A stretch of 64,000 bases of DNA from Alteromonas macleodii (GCF_903772925.1 NZ_LR812090.1:3058594-3122593), one strand, 5' to 3'; counted from the stretch's first letter, positions 9,987 to 19,990 are shown. Translations and numbers: made by a program. The notes: a model not told the origin generated them from the sequence alone.

Positions 9987-10888
9987 TAATGAATGCCACC
10001 TGCACGCTCAAATCGAATACCTGTTGGAACCCACGTAGGAAGAAAGTCTGAAGGGCTTCGCTCAAACTCAAAAGAAATCCAAATTGCTACGGCTTTCCCA
10101 ACCAAGTTTGCATCCGGGACAAAACCCCAGAAACGACTATCGCGGCTATTATCGCGATTATCGCCCAATACGAAATACTGACCTTCTGGAACTATCCACT
10201 CGTTACTTCGTGTTCCCGGCTGGGTGTAAAAGTTAACCGGTGAAATTTCACGAACGGGGTGGCGTAGAATATCATGCTCTACTGTACCAAGATCTTCGGT
10301 ATAGCGCATAAGTTGCGCCATGTCTTGCACAAACTCGCCGCGCTCTTGGAACGTTAATGGCACTGCTTTTAATTTTGGACAATTGCTACCAGATTCACAC
10401 TTAGGTTTGATGTAAACCTGCTTATTTTGATAAACCACGGTATCGCCCGGCAACCCAATTACGCGCTTGATGTAGTCGATTGACGGTTCTTCAGGGTATT
10501 TGAAAACCACCACATCGCCGCGTTCTGGCACACCCGTTTCAATCAACTTACTTCTGAAAACAGGGTCTTTTACGCCGTAAGCAAACTTCTCAACTAAAAT
10601 GAAGTCACCAACCAATAACGTAGGCATCATTGAACCTGATGGAATCTGGAACGGCTCATATAAAAACGAGCGCAATACCAAAACGAAAGCAATAACAGGG
10701 AATATCTGTTGTGAGGTGTCAACCAAGTACGGCAGCTGAGGGTCTTCTCCATAGCCCGCACCTTCTGCAGTCGCTGCAGCTTGTAAACGCGCTTTTCGCT
10801 TCGGAGCAAACACCAGGCTATCCACTAGCCAGACTAATCCTGTTATTAAGGTGAGTGCCACCAAAATTAAGGAGAAATAATTTGCCAT
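9986..10888 (-). CDS. lepB: Signal peptidase I LepB
   Basis: Inner-membrane serine protease that removes signal peptides from exported proteins. There are two N-terminal membrane segments (about 5-25 and 60-78), followed by the catalytic serine motif PSGSMMPTL and the catalytic lysine in DYIKRVIGLPGD. The GDNRDNSRDSRFWG box is near the C-terminus. The length of 300 residues is normal. A pair of cysteines (CESGSNC) sits in the inserted periplasmic loop, as in enteric LepB. The start and stop are coupled to rnc and lepA by TAATG overlaps. Confidence 0.97.
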   Translation of the reverse strand: MANYFSLILVALTLITGLVWLVDSLVFAPKRKARLQAAATAEGAGYGEDPQLPYLVDTSQQIFPVIAFVLVLRSFLYEPFQIPSGSMMPTLLVGDFILVEKFAYGVKDPVFRSKLIETGVPERGDVVVFKYPEEPSIDYIKRVIGLPGDTVVYQNKQVYIKPKCESGSNCPKLKAVPLTFQERGEFVQDMAQLMRYTEDLGTVEHDILRHPVREISPVNFYTQPGTRSNEWIVPEGQYFVLGDNRDNSRDSRFWGFVPDANLVGKAVAIWISFEFERSPSDFLPTWVPTGIRFERAGGIH

Positions 10889-12684
10889 TATTTGCCCACC
10901 TTAAGTACTGCAAGGAACGCATCTTGTGGCAATTCAACATTACCCACTTGCTTCATTCGCTTTTTACCTTCTTTTTGCTTTTGAAGTAGCTTCTTCTTAC
11001 GGCTTACGTCACCGCCGTAACATTTCGCGATTACGTTTTTGCGCAGCTGCTTCACCGTACTTCTTGCAACAATATGGTTACCAATAGCCGCCTGAATAGC
11101 GATATCGAACATCTGGCGTGGGATAAGCTCGCGAAGCTTCTCTACCAATTCACGACCACGACCCTGAGAGTTTTCTCTGTGAGTGATGACTGCAAGTGCA
11201 TCCACACGCTCACCATTAATCAGAATATCTACGCGCACCATATCTGAGCTTTGGAAACGCTTAAAGTTGTAGTCAAGAGACGCAAACCCACGGCTGGTAG
11301 ATTTCAAACGGTCAAAGAAATCAAGCACTACTTCGGCCATCGGCAGCTCGTAAGTTACTGCTACTTGCTTGCCGTGGTATGTCATGTTGGTTTGCATACC
11401 GCGTTTTTCAACGCAAAGCGTAATTACGTTACCTAAGTATTCTTGAGGAACAAGAATGTTAGCTTCAACCATAGGCTCACGAATTTCTGCTATATCATTT
11501 ACCGGCGGCAGTTTAGCGGGGCTATCTACGGTAAGCGTCTCGCCTTTGGTTGTTTCAACTTCGTAAATTACCGTAGGCGCTGTGGTAATAAGGCCAAGAT
11601 CATATTCACGCTCTAAACGCTCTTGGATAATTTCCATGTGCAGCATGCCAAGGAAACCGATTCTAAAACCAAAGCCAAGCGCTGCTGAGCTTTCTGGCTC
11701 ATAGAATAGTGAAGCGTCGTTCAGACTTAGTTTAGCAAGGGCATCGCGGAAGTCTTCGTAGTCATCTGAGCTTATTGGGAAAATACCGGCATAAACCTGA
11801 GGTTTAACCTTTTTAAAGCCTGGCAGCATAGCTTCAGCTGGCTCACGAGCCAAGGTTATGGTATCACCTACTGGTGCACCTTGAATGTCTTTAATACCGG
11901 CAATGATAAAACCAACTTCACCGGCTCTCAATGTGCCTGTATCTAATGGCTTAGGCGTAAACACACCAATTTTATCTACTTGGTGAGTTTGTCCGTTAGA
12001 CATTATCTGGATTTTGTCTTTCTTGCTAAGCTGGCCTTCAACGATTCGTACTAATGAAACAACGCCTTGGTAGTTGTCGAACCACGAATCGATGATCAAC
12101 GCTTTAAGTGGCGCTTCGCGGTCACCTTCTGGTGGTGGAATTTTATTTACGATGACTTCAAGTACATCTTCAATACCAATACCTGTTTTCGCTGAGCAGC
12201 GCACAGCGTCAAGTGCATCAATACCGACAATGTCTTCAATTTCTTCTGCAACACGGTCTGGTTCAGCCTGCGGCAAGTCGATTTTGTTTAACACCGGCAC
12301 CACTTCCATGTCCATCTCGATAGCGGTGTAGCAGTTTGCTAGCGTCTGTGCTTCAACGCCCTGCCCGGCATCAACAACAAGTAGTGCACCTTCACAAGCT
12401 GCCAATGAACGAGAAACCTCGTAAGTGAAGTCAACGTGTCCTGGCGTATCAATGAAGTTTAGCTGATAGGTTTCACCATCGCGCGCTTCATAGTTCAGTG
12501 TCACGCTTTGCGCTTTAATGGTAATACCGCGCTCTTTTTCCAGATCCATTGAGTCGAGAACCTGCTCGGCCATTTCGCGATCGGTTAGCCCTCCACAGTG
12601 CTGGATTAGACGGTCTGATAGCGTAGACTTACCGTGGTCAATGTGGGCGATAATACTGAAGTTACGAATGTGCGATTGTTGCAT
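10888..12684 (-). CDS. lepA: Elongation factor 4 (LepA)
   Basis: Translation GTPase that acts on stalled or newly initiated ribosomes. The 598 residues match the family. AHIDHGKST (G1), DTPGHVDF (G3) and NKIDLP (G4) are visible, followed by EF-G-like domains and the LepA-specific C-terminal domain with [27 protein letters not shown]. It is followed by lepB through a TAATG junction. A 292-bp gap separates it from rseC; no gene is seen there, and a promoter for lepA is likely in it. Confidence 0.97.
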   Translation of the reverse strand: MQQSHIRNFSIIAHIDHGKSTLSDRLIQHCGGLTDREMAEQVLDSMDLEKERGITIKAQSVTLNYEARDGETYQLNFIDTPGHVDFTYEVSRSLAACEGALLVVDAGQGVEAQTLANCYTAIEMDMEVVPVLNKIDLPQAEPDRVAEEIEDIVGIDALDAVRCSAKTGIGIEDVLEVIVNKIPPPEGDREAPLKALIIDSWFDNYQGVVSLVRIVEGQLSKKDKIQIMSNGQTHQVDKIGVFTPKPLDTGTLRAGEVGFIIAGIKDIQGAPVGDTITLAREPAEAMLPGFKKVKPQVYAGIFPISSDDYEDFRDALAKLSLNDASLFYEPESSAALGFGFRIGFLGMLHMEIIQERLEREYDLGLITTAPTVIYEVETTKGETLTVDSPAKLPPVNDIAEIREPMVEANILVPQEYLGNVITLCVEKRGMQTNMTYHGKQVAVTYELPMAEVVLDFFDRLKSTSRGFASLDYNFKRFQSSDMVRVDILINGERVDALAVITHRENSQGRGRELVEKLRELIPRQMFDIAIQAAIGNHIVARSTVKQLRKNVIAKCYGGDVSRKKKLLQKQKEGKKRMKQVGNVELPQDAFLAVLKVGK

Positions 12685-12976
12685 AATGCTGGAAATTACC
12701 TGCAGAAAAATTCATTAAACAAAAAATGCTGCTTGCCTTGGGTTCAGGCTTACACGCAGCGCGAGCGGATTTTACCCATTTCTAGCACGAAAAGCGAATT
12801 GGCATGGCGGAAATTTTAATACAAATAGAACGCAAAGCGCATAAAAGTGGCAACTTGGCGTGACTTTGCTCTCTTGCCCAGAAGCTTAAAACACGTGAAG
12901 CTCTGCTAATTTGGGCCTCTACAGATTAAATGAATACATCAAAAAGACAAAACCCACTTATAGGCAAGCACTTCAC

Positions 12977-13426
12977 TCAATTCAGGCCTTGCTGGCCTAG
13001 TAAAACAGGTTGATATTTCGTGCGCTCAACTCGATGTAACTTATAAGCAATAAGCTTATAAGTTATGAAAGTAACCAAAGCACTCGGTCCCAGAGCCCAC
13101 AATTCATGACTAAAACCTGTTGAGCTAAGCAGTGATATAAAAACTGAATACGCGCCAATAAAAGCAATAAGCGGTAGCAAATATAAGAAAGCCGAAGCGC
13201 TTAGAATACCCGCTTCGGGTATACCCACAGTCACCTGCTGACCCACTTGAACAGGCATAGGCGTGCGTAAGGTCAATTGCTGGGTTTTAGGTGCAATTGC
13301 ACGGGAGATGACACCGGTGCCACAATCACTTTGGGCCTGGCATGCATTACAGGTGGATTTAATGGCCGCTTCAACTGTTACCGTATCACCATCTACGGCA
13401 ACTACAGTGGCGGTTTCTTTAATCAT
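12977..13426 (-). CDS. rseC: Sigma-E positive regulator RseC
   Basis: Inner-membrane protein of the RseC/MucC family, 149 residues. A cysteine cluster near residues 25-35 (CNACQAQSDC) lies in the N-terminal cytoplasmic part and could bind a metal or iron-sulfur centre, as suggested for RseC relatives that serve RnfABCDGE/SoxR. Two membrane segments follow (about 77-97 and 105-125). It is the last gene of the rpoE-rseA-rseB-rseC group, 44 bp after rseB. The exact role is poorly defined in the family. Confidence 0.92.
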   Translation of the reverse strand: MIKETATVVAVDGDTVTVEAAIKSTCNACQAQSDCGTGVISRAIAPKTQQLTLRTPMPVQVGQQVTVGIPEAGILSASAFLYLLPLIAFIGAYSVFISLLSSTGFSHELWALGPSALVTFITYKLIAYKLHRVERTKYQPVLLGQQGLN

Positions 13427-13470
13427 ACTTGTCTTTTTACCGTGTTTTAGTACTGATTAACCTTAGCTCT

Positions 13471-14640
13471 CTATTGCCCTTTATTAGCAACAGGTCGTAA
13501 AGACGTAGCAATAGCATTAGCAGTCTGCAGTGGAATCTCCCCCACTACCGTCACTTGGGCCTTCCCGTCGGTTAGCGTTAAAAAGGTGCTAACTTCGTTT
13601 CGTAACGCAAGGGTTTCGCCGAGCGCATCTTTGGCTGGCTGAACATAAACAGATACGTCCACTAGACCATCCGAAAAAAGTTTATATTCTACGACCTGCC
13701 CTGTTAATGCTAAGCGTCTTGTATCTTGCTTTATTTCTCGCATTCCCGCTGGCAAATATGTGACATCCCACTTATGTGCTCGACTTGGCGTATTACTCAA
13801 AGCCATAGGCGCTGGTAAAGATGCTGAGTTTATTCGCGAAAAGTATTCCGAAGGTTCAGGCGATATGGCAAAAGCGGTAACTTGAATTTGCTCTAACAAT
13901 GCCCCTTGCAAATCAAGCATATTCAGCTTTAGCAACATGCCAGAGGACTCATCGAGCCACAGTTGATAGCCGAACCGTGTGTTATCTCGACTAACTATAC
14001 GAATTTGCTGTGCCGAACGTCCTGCTACTCGCGCTCGACCCACGGCGACAAACTCATAGGCTGAACTGAGTTGTTCTGGGTGGTAAAGCAATGCACTAGG
14101 AATTGGACCATTTATATGCTTTGACCGTAAGCTGTAAGGTTGAACGTCTGGTTCAAATACGCTCACTACATCATTAACGCGAATAAGCTCGCGACCGGGC
14201 CCATTTTGAAGGTTTAATTGCTCTAGTTCAGAACCATCCTCCATTATTCCATGACGCCACAGGTAAGGAACCGTTTCCTTTCCTGCGACAGTTTGCACAA
14301 AAGACACTTGAAAATTGGCGTTGGTTATAATGTTTTGAAGTTCGGCCAGCCACTGATTCGCTGACTGAAGCTGTGGCGTACGTGAAGTAGATGTGTTTTC
14401 CTCATTACGACTTTCTTCAGCTTCTATTTGAAAGCCATCTTCCTTTCCAGCACCTTCCTCTTTTGGAGCGTTTGTGCCATTACCAGCGTTATCTTCTGAT
14501 TTAGCATCAATATCGCTATTCGCTTGAACTTTTGCACCAGAAGAAATCGCCACTTCGCTGGGTGCCGTTGCATGAGAAAACGTGGGATTGATAGCCCCGC
14601 CCGAAATGAAAAGAAGTGCAAGGATAGAACTACAGCGCAT
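13471..14640 (-). CDS. rseB: Sigma-E regulatory protein RseB
   Basis: Periplasmic protein that binds RseA and senses mislocalised lipoproteins or LPS, protecting RseA from DegS cleavage. I chose the ATG at 14640 because it begins a clear signal peptide (MRCSSILALLF then ISGGAINPTFSHA). The frame extends 25 codons upstream into sequence that is not signal-like and overlaps a hairpin. After the signal peptide comes an unusual acidic, low-complexity stretch of about 65 residues rich in E, N, S and A; then the conserved RseB fold starts at NQWLAELQNII. Both the MucB/RseB N- and C-terminal domains are present. Confidence 0.93.
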   Translation of the reverse strand: MRCSSILALLFISGGAINPTFSHATAPSEVAISSGAKVQANSDIDAKSEDNAGNGTNAPKEEGAGKEDGFQIEAEESRNEENTSTSRTPQLQSANQWLAELQNIITNANFQVSFVQTVAGKETVPYLWRHGIMEDGSELEQLNLQNGPGRELIRVNDVVSVFEPDVQPYSLRSKHINGPIPSALLYHPEQLSSAYEFVAVGRARVAGRSAQQIRIVSRDNTRFGYQLWLDESSGMLLKLNMLDLQGALLEQIQVTAFAISPEPSEYFSRINSASLPAPMALSNTPSRAHKWDVTYLPAGMREIKQDTRRLALTGQVVEYKLFSDGLVDVSVYVQPAKDALGETLALRNEVSTFLTLTDGKAQVTVVGEIPLQTANAIATSLRPVANKGQ

Positions 14641-14660
14641 TATTCCCGCCTTAAAACAAA

Positions 14661-14685
14661 CATACCAGCAGTATATGCTGGTATG
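14661..14685 (-). terminator. Hairpin between rseA and rseB (possible attenuator)
   Basis: Perfect inverted repeat CATACCAGCA / TGCTGGTATG with a five-base loop, followed on the minus strand by TTTGTTTT. It lies in the 124-bp gap between rseA and rseB. It could end or reduce transcription into rseB, or stabilise the upstream RNA end. Activity is inferred. Confidence 0.55.
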
Positions 14686-14764
14686 GTTAAAATATGAAAT
14701 GCATCTTAACCGCACTTAAGTGCGAACACACATTTCAACTCATTTTTAATAGCTCAACGATAAT

Positions 14765-15343
14765 CTATGGGCGCTCTGGTCCGCTTGTCTCGCTTTCACT
14801 TTCTTCTTGCGCTTGCTTGAGTTTTATTTGCTGTTCGTGGTCGGCAATCAGCGCATTTATTTTGCGCTTTTTCTCAAGCATTTCATTCATATCGTTACGC
14901 GGTAAAGTTCGGGTCTGCTCCAAACTCACTGGAGACAATCCGCCTTGAGGCGCAATTGTTGGCGCTGTCATAAATGGCTCGGTTGGCGCTTCTTGATTGG
15001 TGTATTGCACACCAAAAATAACTGCCACCGCCACAGACGCTGCCACCGCAAACTGACCTGACTGCTTCGCAAAAGGAACGACACTGCCAATTAATGGAAT
15101 TGACTGCCAACGCGAGCGTTTAGGTGCGACTATCGCCGGTTCATTTTCAAGCGCAGCTGCTACGCTTGCTGTGATATCCAACTGAGGGGCTACGCTTGCC
15201 TCTTTTCGCATTGCACCGCGATACACGTGGTAACGTTGCCATTTGGCTTGAAGCGCTTCATCTTGCTTAATAGCGTCGATGATTTCATTGCCTTCTATCT
15301 CACCATCCATGAATGCGGACAATTTTTCTTGCTGTTGCGTCAT
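14765..15343 (-). CDS. rseA: Anti-sigma-E factor RseA
   Basis: Single-pass inner-membrane anti-sigma factor that holds sigma-E until DegS and RseP cut it. The N-terminal sigma-binding part (EKLSAFMDGEI and ALQAKWQRYHVYRGAMR) matches the family. One membrane segment is visible near residues 98-115 (AVAASVAVAVIFGV). The periplasmic tail is charged and ends in a coiled-coil-like stretch (EMLEKKRKINALIADHEQQ). Length is 192 residues. It lies 99 bp after rpoE. Confidence 0.94.
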   Translation of the reverse strand: MTQQQEKLSAFMDGEIEGNEIIDAIKQDEALQAKWQRYHVYRGAMRKEASVAPQLDITASVAAALENEPAIVAPKRSRWQSIPLIGSVVPFAKQSGQFAVAASVAVAVIFGVQYTNQEAPTEPFMTAPTIAPQGGLSPVSLEQTRTLPRNDMNEMLEKKRKINALIADHEQQIKLKQAQEESESETSGPERP

Positions 15344-15442
15344 ATATTCATTTCCAGATCAAAGTGATCATTAACTACCCTAACACAGCTGTTAGTCATC
15401 GTGGAAAAAAGAAAGTTCATCTTTTTTTGATTTTATTTCTTT

Positions 15443-16021
15443 TTAATTTTCTAACAACGGTTGAATAACTTTATCAATCGCCTCTCGAGCCCTAAAAATA
15501 CGGGACCTTACCGTACCAACAGGACAAGACATTACGTTGGCGATTTCTTCATAGCTCAACCCTTCAATTTCACGTAATGTAATTGCCATTCGCAAATCGT
15601 CTGGTAGCTTTTCAACCACCTTGAAGAGGGTTTCTTCGATTTCCTCAGATAGCAGGCTTCGCTCAGGAGTGGATTGCTCTTTTAAAGCGTCACTTCCTTC
15701 GTAAAAATCCGCTTCATCGGCATCTACATCGCTTGCAGGTGGTTTGCGACCTTGAGATACAAGATAGTTCTTGGCACTGTTCACCGCAATGCGATAAAGC
15801 CAAGTATAAAATGCACTGTCGCCACGAAAATTAGGCAAGGCGCGGTATGCTTTAATAAACGCTTCTTGCGTTACATCAGCTACGTCACCGGTATTTTTCA
15901 CATAGCGAGAAACGAGATGCATTACTTTGTGTTGATAACGAGTTACCAACAAGTTGAACGCATTTTTATCGCCACGCTGTACTTTTTCGACCAGTTGTTG
16001 GTCGGTTATCTGCTCGCTCAT
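15443..16021 (-). CDS. rpoE: RNA polymerase sigma factor RpoE (sigma-E)
   Basis: Extracytoplasmic-function sigma factor that directs the envelope stress response. The protein is very close to the enteric one: LLVTRYQHKVMHLVSRYV, TQEAFIKAYRALPNFRGD and FYTWLYRIAVN in region 2, and LREIEGLSYEEIANVM and CPVGTVRSRIFRAREAID in region 4. I chose the ATG at 16021 (MSEQITDQQLVE, as in E. coli), giving 192 residues; an ATG three codons upstream is also in frame. It is divergent from nadB, as in E. coli. A sigma-E-type promoter lies 54-79 bp upstream. Confidence 0.97.
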   Translation of the reverse strand: MSEQITDQQLVEKVQRGDKNAFNLLVTRYQHKVMHLVSRYVKNTGDVADVTQEAFIKAYRALPNFRGDSAFYTWLYRIAVNSAKNYLVSQGRKPPASDVDADEADFYEGSDALKEQSTPERSLLSEEIEETLFKVVEKLPDDLRMAITLREIEGLSYEEIANVMSCPVGTVRSRIFRAREAIDKVIQPLLEN

Positions 16022-16074
16022 TCGAGCCATTACTCCCTACTTCAACTACACAATAGCTCTAACAAGCATGTGTA

Positions 16075-16100
16075 TAGACGCGCTCTTTTTACAAAAGTTC
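16075..16100 (-). promoter_or_regulatory. Sigma-E promoter of rpoE
   Basis: On the minus strand, GAACTT (16095-16100) is followed by a 16-bp spacer and TCTA (16075-16078). The sigma-E consensus is GAACTT-N16-TCTGA. It lies just upstream of rpoE, which implies autoregulation as in E. coli. The match is seen; activity is inferred. Confidence 0.75.
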
Positions 16101-16218
16101 TGTAAAAGCATTAAATTTTTTAAAAAATGCTTAGGTCAGCAGACAAGAATGATTGTGTTTTGCTACTCATCCTTTAGACTTGCCGGACCTTTGCTCGTTT
16201 GAATTGATATAAAAATAC

Positions 16219-17904
16219 ATGAAATCTGCATCGTCTTCACTAACTTCCACTTCAAATGCAATAGAACACCGTTGTGATGTATTGATTATTGGTAGTGGCG
16301 CGGCGGGATTAAGCTTGGCTCTTAAGCTCGCCGACCATTGCCAGGTTATTGTACTAAGTAAAAGTGATCGCAATGAAGGCTCTACCCGCTATGCACAAGG
16401 TGGTATAGCTGCCGTATTCGATGAACAAGACTCCATAGATGCTCACGTAACAGATACGTTAGCAGCAGGCGCAGGACTTTGTGAAGAGCCTGCCGTGAGG
16501 TTTACTGCGGAGCGAGCAAAGGCATGCCTTGAATGGCTTATCGGTTACGGCGTACCCTTTGATACAGAAAAAAGCGAATCTGGCGAGGAACGCTTTCACC
16601 TTACCCGCGAGGGTGGGCACAGCCATCGCCGTATTCTTCATGCCGCTGACGCCACAGGTGAGGCACTTCAGATTACATTAAATGACGCGGTATCGACACA
16701 TCCGAATATCCACGTTTTCGAGCGCTACAATGCTATTGACCTTATTCCTTCAAAAGAAGAGAAAAAAAGTGTTGTAGGTGCCTACGTTTGGAATAGACAA
16801 CAAGAACACGTGGAAGTCATACGCGCGCCTTTCGTAGCGTTGGCCACTGGCGGTGGCAGCAAAGTCTATCAATATACATCTAACCCTGATGTATCAAGCG
16901 GTGACGGAATTGCTATGGCATGGCGCGCAGGCTGCCGTGTAGCGAATATGGAGTTTAACCAATTCCACCCTACCTGTTTATTCCACCCGCAGGCACGTAA
17001 TTTCTTAATTACTGAAGCACTACGCGGTGAAGGAGCAAACCTCTGCCACGCTGATGGCACCCGCTTTATGCACAAATTTGACGAACGAGGCGATTTGGCG
17101 CCTCGTGACGTAGTAGCCCGGGCTATTGACTATGAAATGAAGCGTTTAGGTGCTGACTGTATGTATTTAGATATTAGTCACAAGCCTGCTGATTTTATCG
17201 TTAAGCACTTCCCTAATATTTATCGCAAGTGCCGCTCTCTTGGTATAGATATTACCCGCGAGCCTATTCCAGTAGTACCGGCTGCGCATTATAGCTGTGG
17301 CGGGGTAATGACAGACTTTAATGCTAAGACCGATTTAAATAATGTCTACGCAATTGGCGAAGTTGCCTACACAGGTCTACACGGTGCTAACCGTATGGCT
17401 TCTAATTCTCTACTTGAATGCGTGGTGTTCGCCAGCGCCGCTGCAGACGATATAATTAAAAACCTTCACAGTGCAGAATGTGAAGAGGCTATAGCGCCGT
17501 GGGATGAAAGCCAGGTATCAAACTCAGATGAAGAAGTTATCATTCAACATAACTGGCACGAACTTAGACTATTCATGTGGGACTACGTAGGTATTGTACG
17601 CACTGACAAGCGCCTTGAACGGGCCATGCGCCGTATCAAACTGTTAGAGCAAGAAATTACTGAGTATTACTCACACTTCAGAGTAAGTAATAACCTGCTA
17701 GAGCTTCGAAACCTCGTTACGGTTGCAGAACTCATTGTGCGATGCGCGATGGAACGAAAAGAAAGCAGAGGGCTACATTTCAACTTGGACCATCCTGAAC
17801 AATTGGACAATCCAGCCCCCACAATTCTTACACCAAGAAAGCAATTGTCGGGTTCTGACGTAGGTTTATTAATAACCCAAGACAGCTTTTCTAGCGCCGA
17901 CTAA
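16219..17904 (+). CDS. nadB: L-aspartate oxidase NadB
   Basis: First step of de novo NAD synthesis: FAD-dependent oxidation of L-aspartate to iminoaspartate. The N-terminal dinucleotide-binding motif [19 protein letters not shown] is near residue 20. The flavoprotein signature continues with [18 protein letters not shown], and the active-site parts [12 protein letters not shown] and HYSCGGV follow. The length of 561 residues is slightly above E. coli (540). It is divergent from rpoE, which is the conserved enteric arrangement. Confidence 0.97.
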   Translation: MKSASSSLTSTSNAIEHRCDVLIIGSGAAGLSLALKLADHCQVIVLSKSDRNEGSTRYAQGGIAAVFDEQDSIDAHVTDTLAAGAGLCEEPAVRFTAERAKACLEWLIGYGVPFDTEKSESGEERFHLTREGGHSHRRILHAADATGEALQITLNDAVSTHPNIHVFERYNAIDLIPSKEEKKSVVGAYVWNRQQEHVEVIRAPFVALATGGGSKVYQYTSNPDVSSGDGIAMAWRAGCRVANMEFNQFHPTCLFHPQARNFLITEALRGEGANLCHADGTRFMHKFDERGDLAPRDVVARAIDYEMKRLGADCMYLDISHKPADFIVKHFPNIYRKCRSLGIDITREPIPVVPAAHYSCGGVMTDFNAKTDLNNVYAIGEVAYTGLHGANRMASNSLLECVVFASAAADDIIKNLHSAECEEAIAPWDESQVSNSDEEVIIQHNWHELRLFMWDYVGIVRTDKRLERAMRRIKLLEQEITEYYSHFRVSNNLLELRNLVTVAELIVRCAMERKESRGLHFNLDHPEQLDNPAPTILTPRKQLSGSDVGLLITQDSFSSAD

Positions 17905-18044
17905 AACATAGCGATATACGCTTGCTATGTAGGGCTAATTTAAGGTTTACGTTCAAATTAAAAACGCCAGCTAGTGCGAACGGATGCTTTAAGAATACAG
18001 CACTTGCAAGCAAACAGTGCTATTTATAAACGCCCAAACAAAAA

Positions 18045-18068
18045 AGAGAGCATACTTGTATGCTCTCT
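18045..18068 (-). terminator. Rho-independent terminator after the MaoC-type gene
   Basis: Inverted repeat AGAGAGCATAC / GTATGCTCTCT with a two-base centre, followed on the minus strand by TTTTTGTTT. It is about 75 bp past the stop of the MaoC-type gene and also faces the end of nadB. Confidence 0.7.
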
Positions 18069-18142
18069 CAATCACTCTTTCAGATGCCTTTTCTCAACCC
18101 TGGATTCAATTCAGGGCTATCTTCTTTTAAAGCTTTTTTTGA

Positions 18143-19021
18143 TTAAATACCACACTGATTAAACGCCACGCTCGCTGATAAATGTACAAGGCTATCGTCA
18201 CTATCGGTTACGTCTAACAGCGCACTAGTATCCGTTTTACAGTGTTGCTGAATATGAATGTTATTAGGCAAGAAAACTGGCTTTTTAAAGCGACAATTTA
18301 CTTCTTTCACGGTTATAGATTGACTGTTCTCTTGGTGACTTACAAACGCTGACACCGCACAAGATAAGGTCCACATCCCATGTGCTATGGGCTGTTTGAA
18401 CCCAAAGGCTTTGGCGGATATAGCAGACAAGTGAATAGGGTTATAGTCGCCAGAAAGCTTAGCGTAGCGTCGTCCGGTATTTGCCGATGCATTAATGTCA
18501 GCAATTAGCGCTCTATCTTCAAGGCTACATTCGTCACTTAGGTCGGTTTTTGGGCCAAGCGGTGCAACATGTACGGCTTTAACTTTCACCAAATAGCTAC
18601 TTATGGCCCTATAGACCAGATTCCCCGACTGAAGTGCTTCTAGCATAACGTCCACTTCCCACCCGCGGCTATGGGGTCTCACGTCGTGAAAGCGCACTCG
18701 ACATTCAAATGGCTCGCTTAAATCACAATGCTCTAGCACAAACACTTTGTTCGCAGCGTGAATCAAACCGAGTAAAGGAAATGGGCTTTGTTTGTCTAGC
18801 AAGCACTGCATCTGTAACGGCAACGAAAGCATTTGCAAATAAAGAGGATGAGCATGCTCATTCGCCGGCCAATCAACTTCTTGACAAAAAGAAGCATAGT
18901 GCACGTTATCGACATTGAGCGTTTTTGTGTATATGCGCTGCGGCAACGTAGGCGGCTTAAACTGCATAAGTTGCCTGGCGTCAACGCGTTTGAATAACGC
19001 TTTAGTATACTCACGAAACAT
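18143..19021 (-). CDS. MaoC-type (R)-hydratase/dehydratase-like protein
   Basis: Protein of 292 residues with a C-terminal hot-dog hydratase domain. The stretch YAKLSGDYNPIHLS followed by FGFKQPIAHGMW is the MaoC hydratase signature with its catalytic Asp and His. The N-terminal half looks like a second, degenerate hot-dog fold, as in double hot-dog 3-hydroxyacyl-thioester dehydratases. The likely substrate is an acyl-CoA or acyl-ACP thioester, but this is not shown. It is 13 bp from the next gene on the same strand (ygfX), so the two may be cotranscribed. No lipid gene is adjacent to narrow the pathway. Confidence 0.85.
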   Translation of the reverse strand: MFREYTKALFKRVDARQLMQFKPPTLPQRIYTKTLNVDNVHYASFCQEVDWPANEHAHPLYLQMLSLPLQMQCLLDKQSPFPLLGLIHAANKVFVLEHCDLSEPFECRVRFHDVRPHSRGWEVDVMLEALQSGNLVYRAISSYLVKVKAVHVAPLGPKTDLSDECSLEDRALIADINASANTGRRYAKLSGDYNPIHLSAISAKAFGFKQPIAHGMWTLSCAVSAFVSHQENSQSITVKEVNCRFKKPVFLPNNIHIQQHCKTDTSALLDVTDSDDSLVHLSASVAFNQCGI

Positions 19022-19034
19022 CTGTTAAATTCCT

Positions 19035-19565
19035 TTAGGGCGTCGCTTTTCTTGCGAAGATAATGGCTCTTGCCAACCTGCGGTAGTCTGCCTCGCAGCA
19101 CTCACCTTTTAAGACCCACGTCAAATGGTTATGACCTTTTTCGAACCAATGCCGTTTATGGCGCAACACGTTAATGCACATTCCCCAAGTAAATAACTGG
19201 GAAGACTGATGAATCTTCATCGATGTGCCATCGGATAAAGCATCGGTTAACACACTGGGCATGGTCGTGCTTGATGGTTCTAAAAGAAGCGCACTATCGT
19301 CAATAGCGCGAATAATACCATCGCTGGTCAAAGAGAGTGCATATTGAGTAGTAGAAATATTGTTACTAAACGCGTCATAAAGACGCCAGACTATCATTAA
19401 CGTAGCCACGGCAACTATGCACACTAATTCCGCGGTGAAGCCCAGCCAAGACCATAGGTATTGAGGAAGGCTGCATAGTGCTGCCATAAGGCAAACGGCC
19501 ACGCATAATTCCCCAAATACTTTTCTAAATCTATTGTGCTTTATGCTAACTCTATACTTTGACAC
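19035..19565 (-). CDS. ygfX: YgfX-family membrane protein
   Basis: Small inner-membrane protein of 176 residues with two hydrophobic segments near the N-terminus (about 17-37 and 42-62) and a soluble C-terminal part with W-rich stretches. Identity rests mainly on context. It overlaps the end of sdhE by 14 bases and the pair is divergent from ygfZ, which is the E. coli ygfX-sdhE/ygfZ layout. In E. coli YgfX (CptA) is reported as a toxin-like partner of SdhE affecting cytoskeletal proteins; whether that applies here is not known. Confidence 0.72.
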   Translation of the reverse strand: MSKYRVSIKHNRFRKVFGELCVAVCLMAALCSLPQYLWSWLGFTAELVCIVAVATLMIVWRLYDAFSNNISTTQYALSLTSDGIIRAIDDSALLLEPSSTTMPSVLTDALSDGTSMKIHQSSQLFTWGMCINVLRHKRHWFEKGHNHLTWVLKGECCEADYRRLARAIIFARKATP

Positions 19566-19833
19566 GATTTACAATAGTCGCCACCATGGCGGCTAATTCA
19601 GGATCTTCGCACTTTTGATGTCCCATTATCCAAGCAAACAAATCAGGGTCATCACTGGTAAGTAAACGTTCAAATGTTTCTTGGTCTTCATAACTTAGTG
19701 AGTCAAAGGCTTCTTCCACGAAAGGAAGCAATAGTACATCTAACTCTAGCATGCCTCTGCGGCAGGCCCACTTTAATCGGGCTAGTCTTTTTGGTTCAAA
19801 CATATGTCTTTTATACCGTTTTTTATTCGCCAT
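19552..19833 (-). CDS. sdhE: FAD assembly factor SdhE
   Basis: Small protein that promotes covalent attachment of FAD to the flavoprotein subunit of succinate dehydrogenase. The diagnostic RRGMLELD (RGxxE motif) is present, followed by the family pattern FEEAFDSLSYEDQETFERLL-like helices and DPDLFAWIMG. I chose the ATG at 19833 (MANKKRYKRHMFEP), giving 93 residues; ATGs at 19845 and 19803 are alternatives, and the open frame extends to 19911. The upstream extension has no family counterpart. It overlaps ygfX by 14 bases. Confidence 0.92.
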   Translation of the reverse strand: MANKKRYKRHMFEPKRLARLKWACRRGMLELDVLLLPFVEEAFDSLSYEDQETFERLLTSDDPDLFAWIMGHQKCEDPELAAMVATIVNRVKV

Positions 19834-19990
19834 CAATAATACCATGCCCTGCGGCTGGGGATCACTGCTCTTTTGGTCTGATAGGCAAACTAAATAGAAC
19901 TTAATCTTCACACATTAGTGTGTACTACCCTTGAATATTGCTGGTTTTACCATACCTTGAGTACATACAGCGAACTTTACAGTGGTGAAT

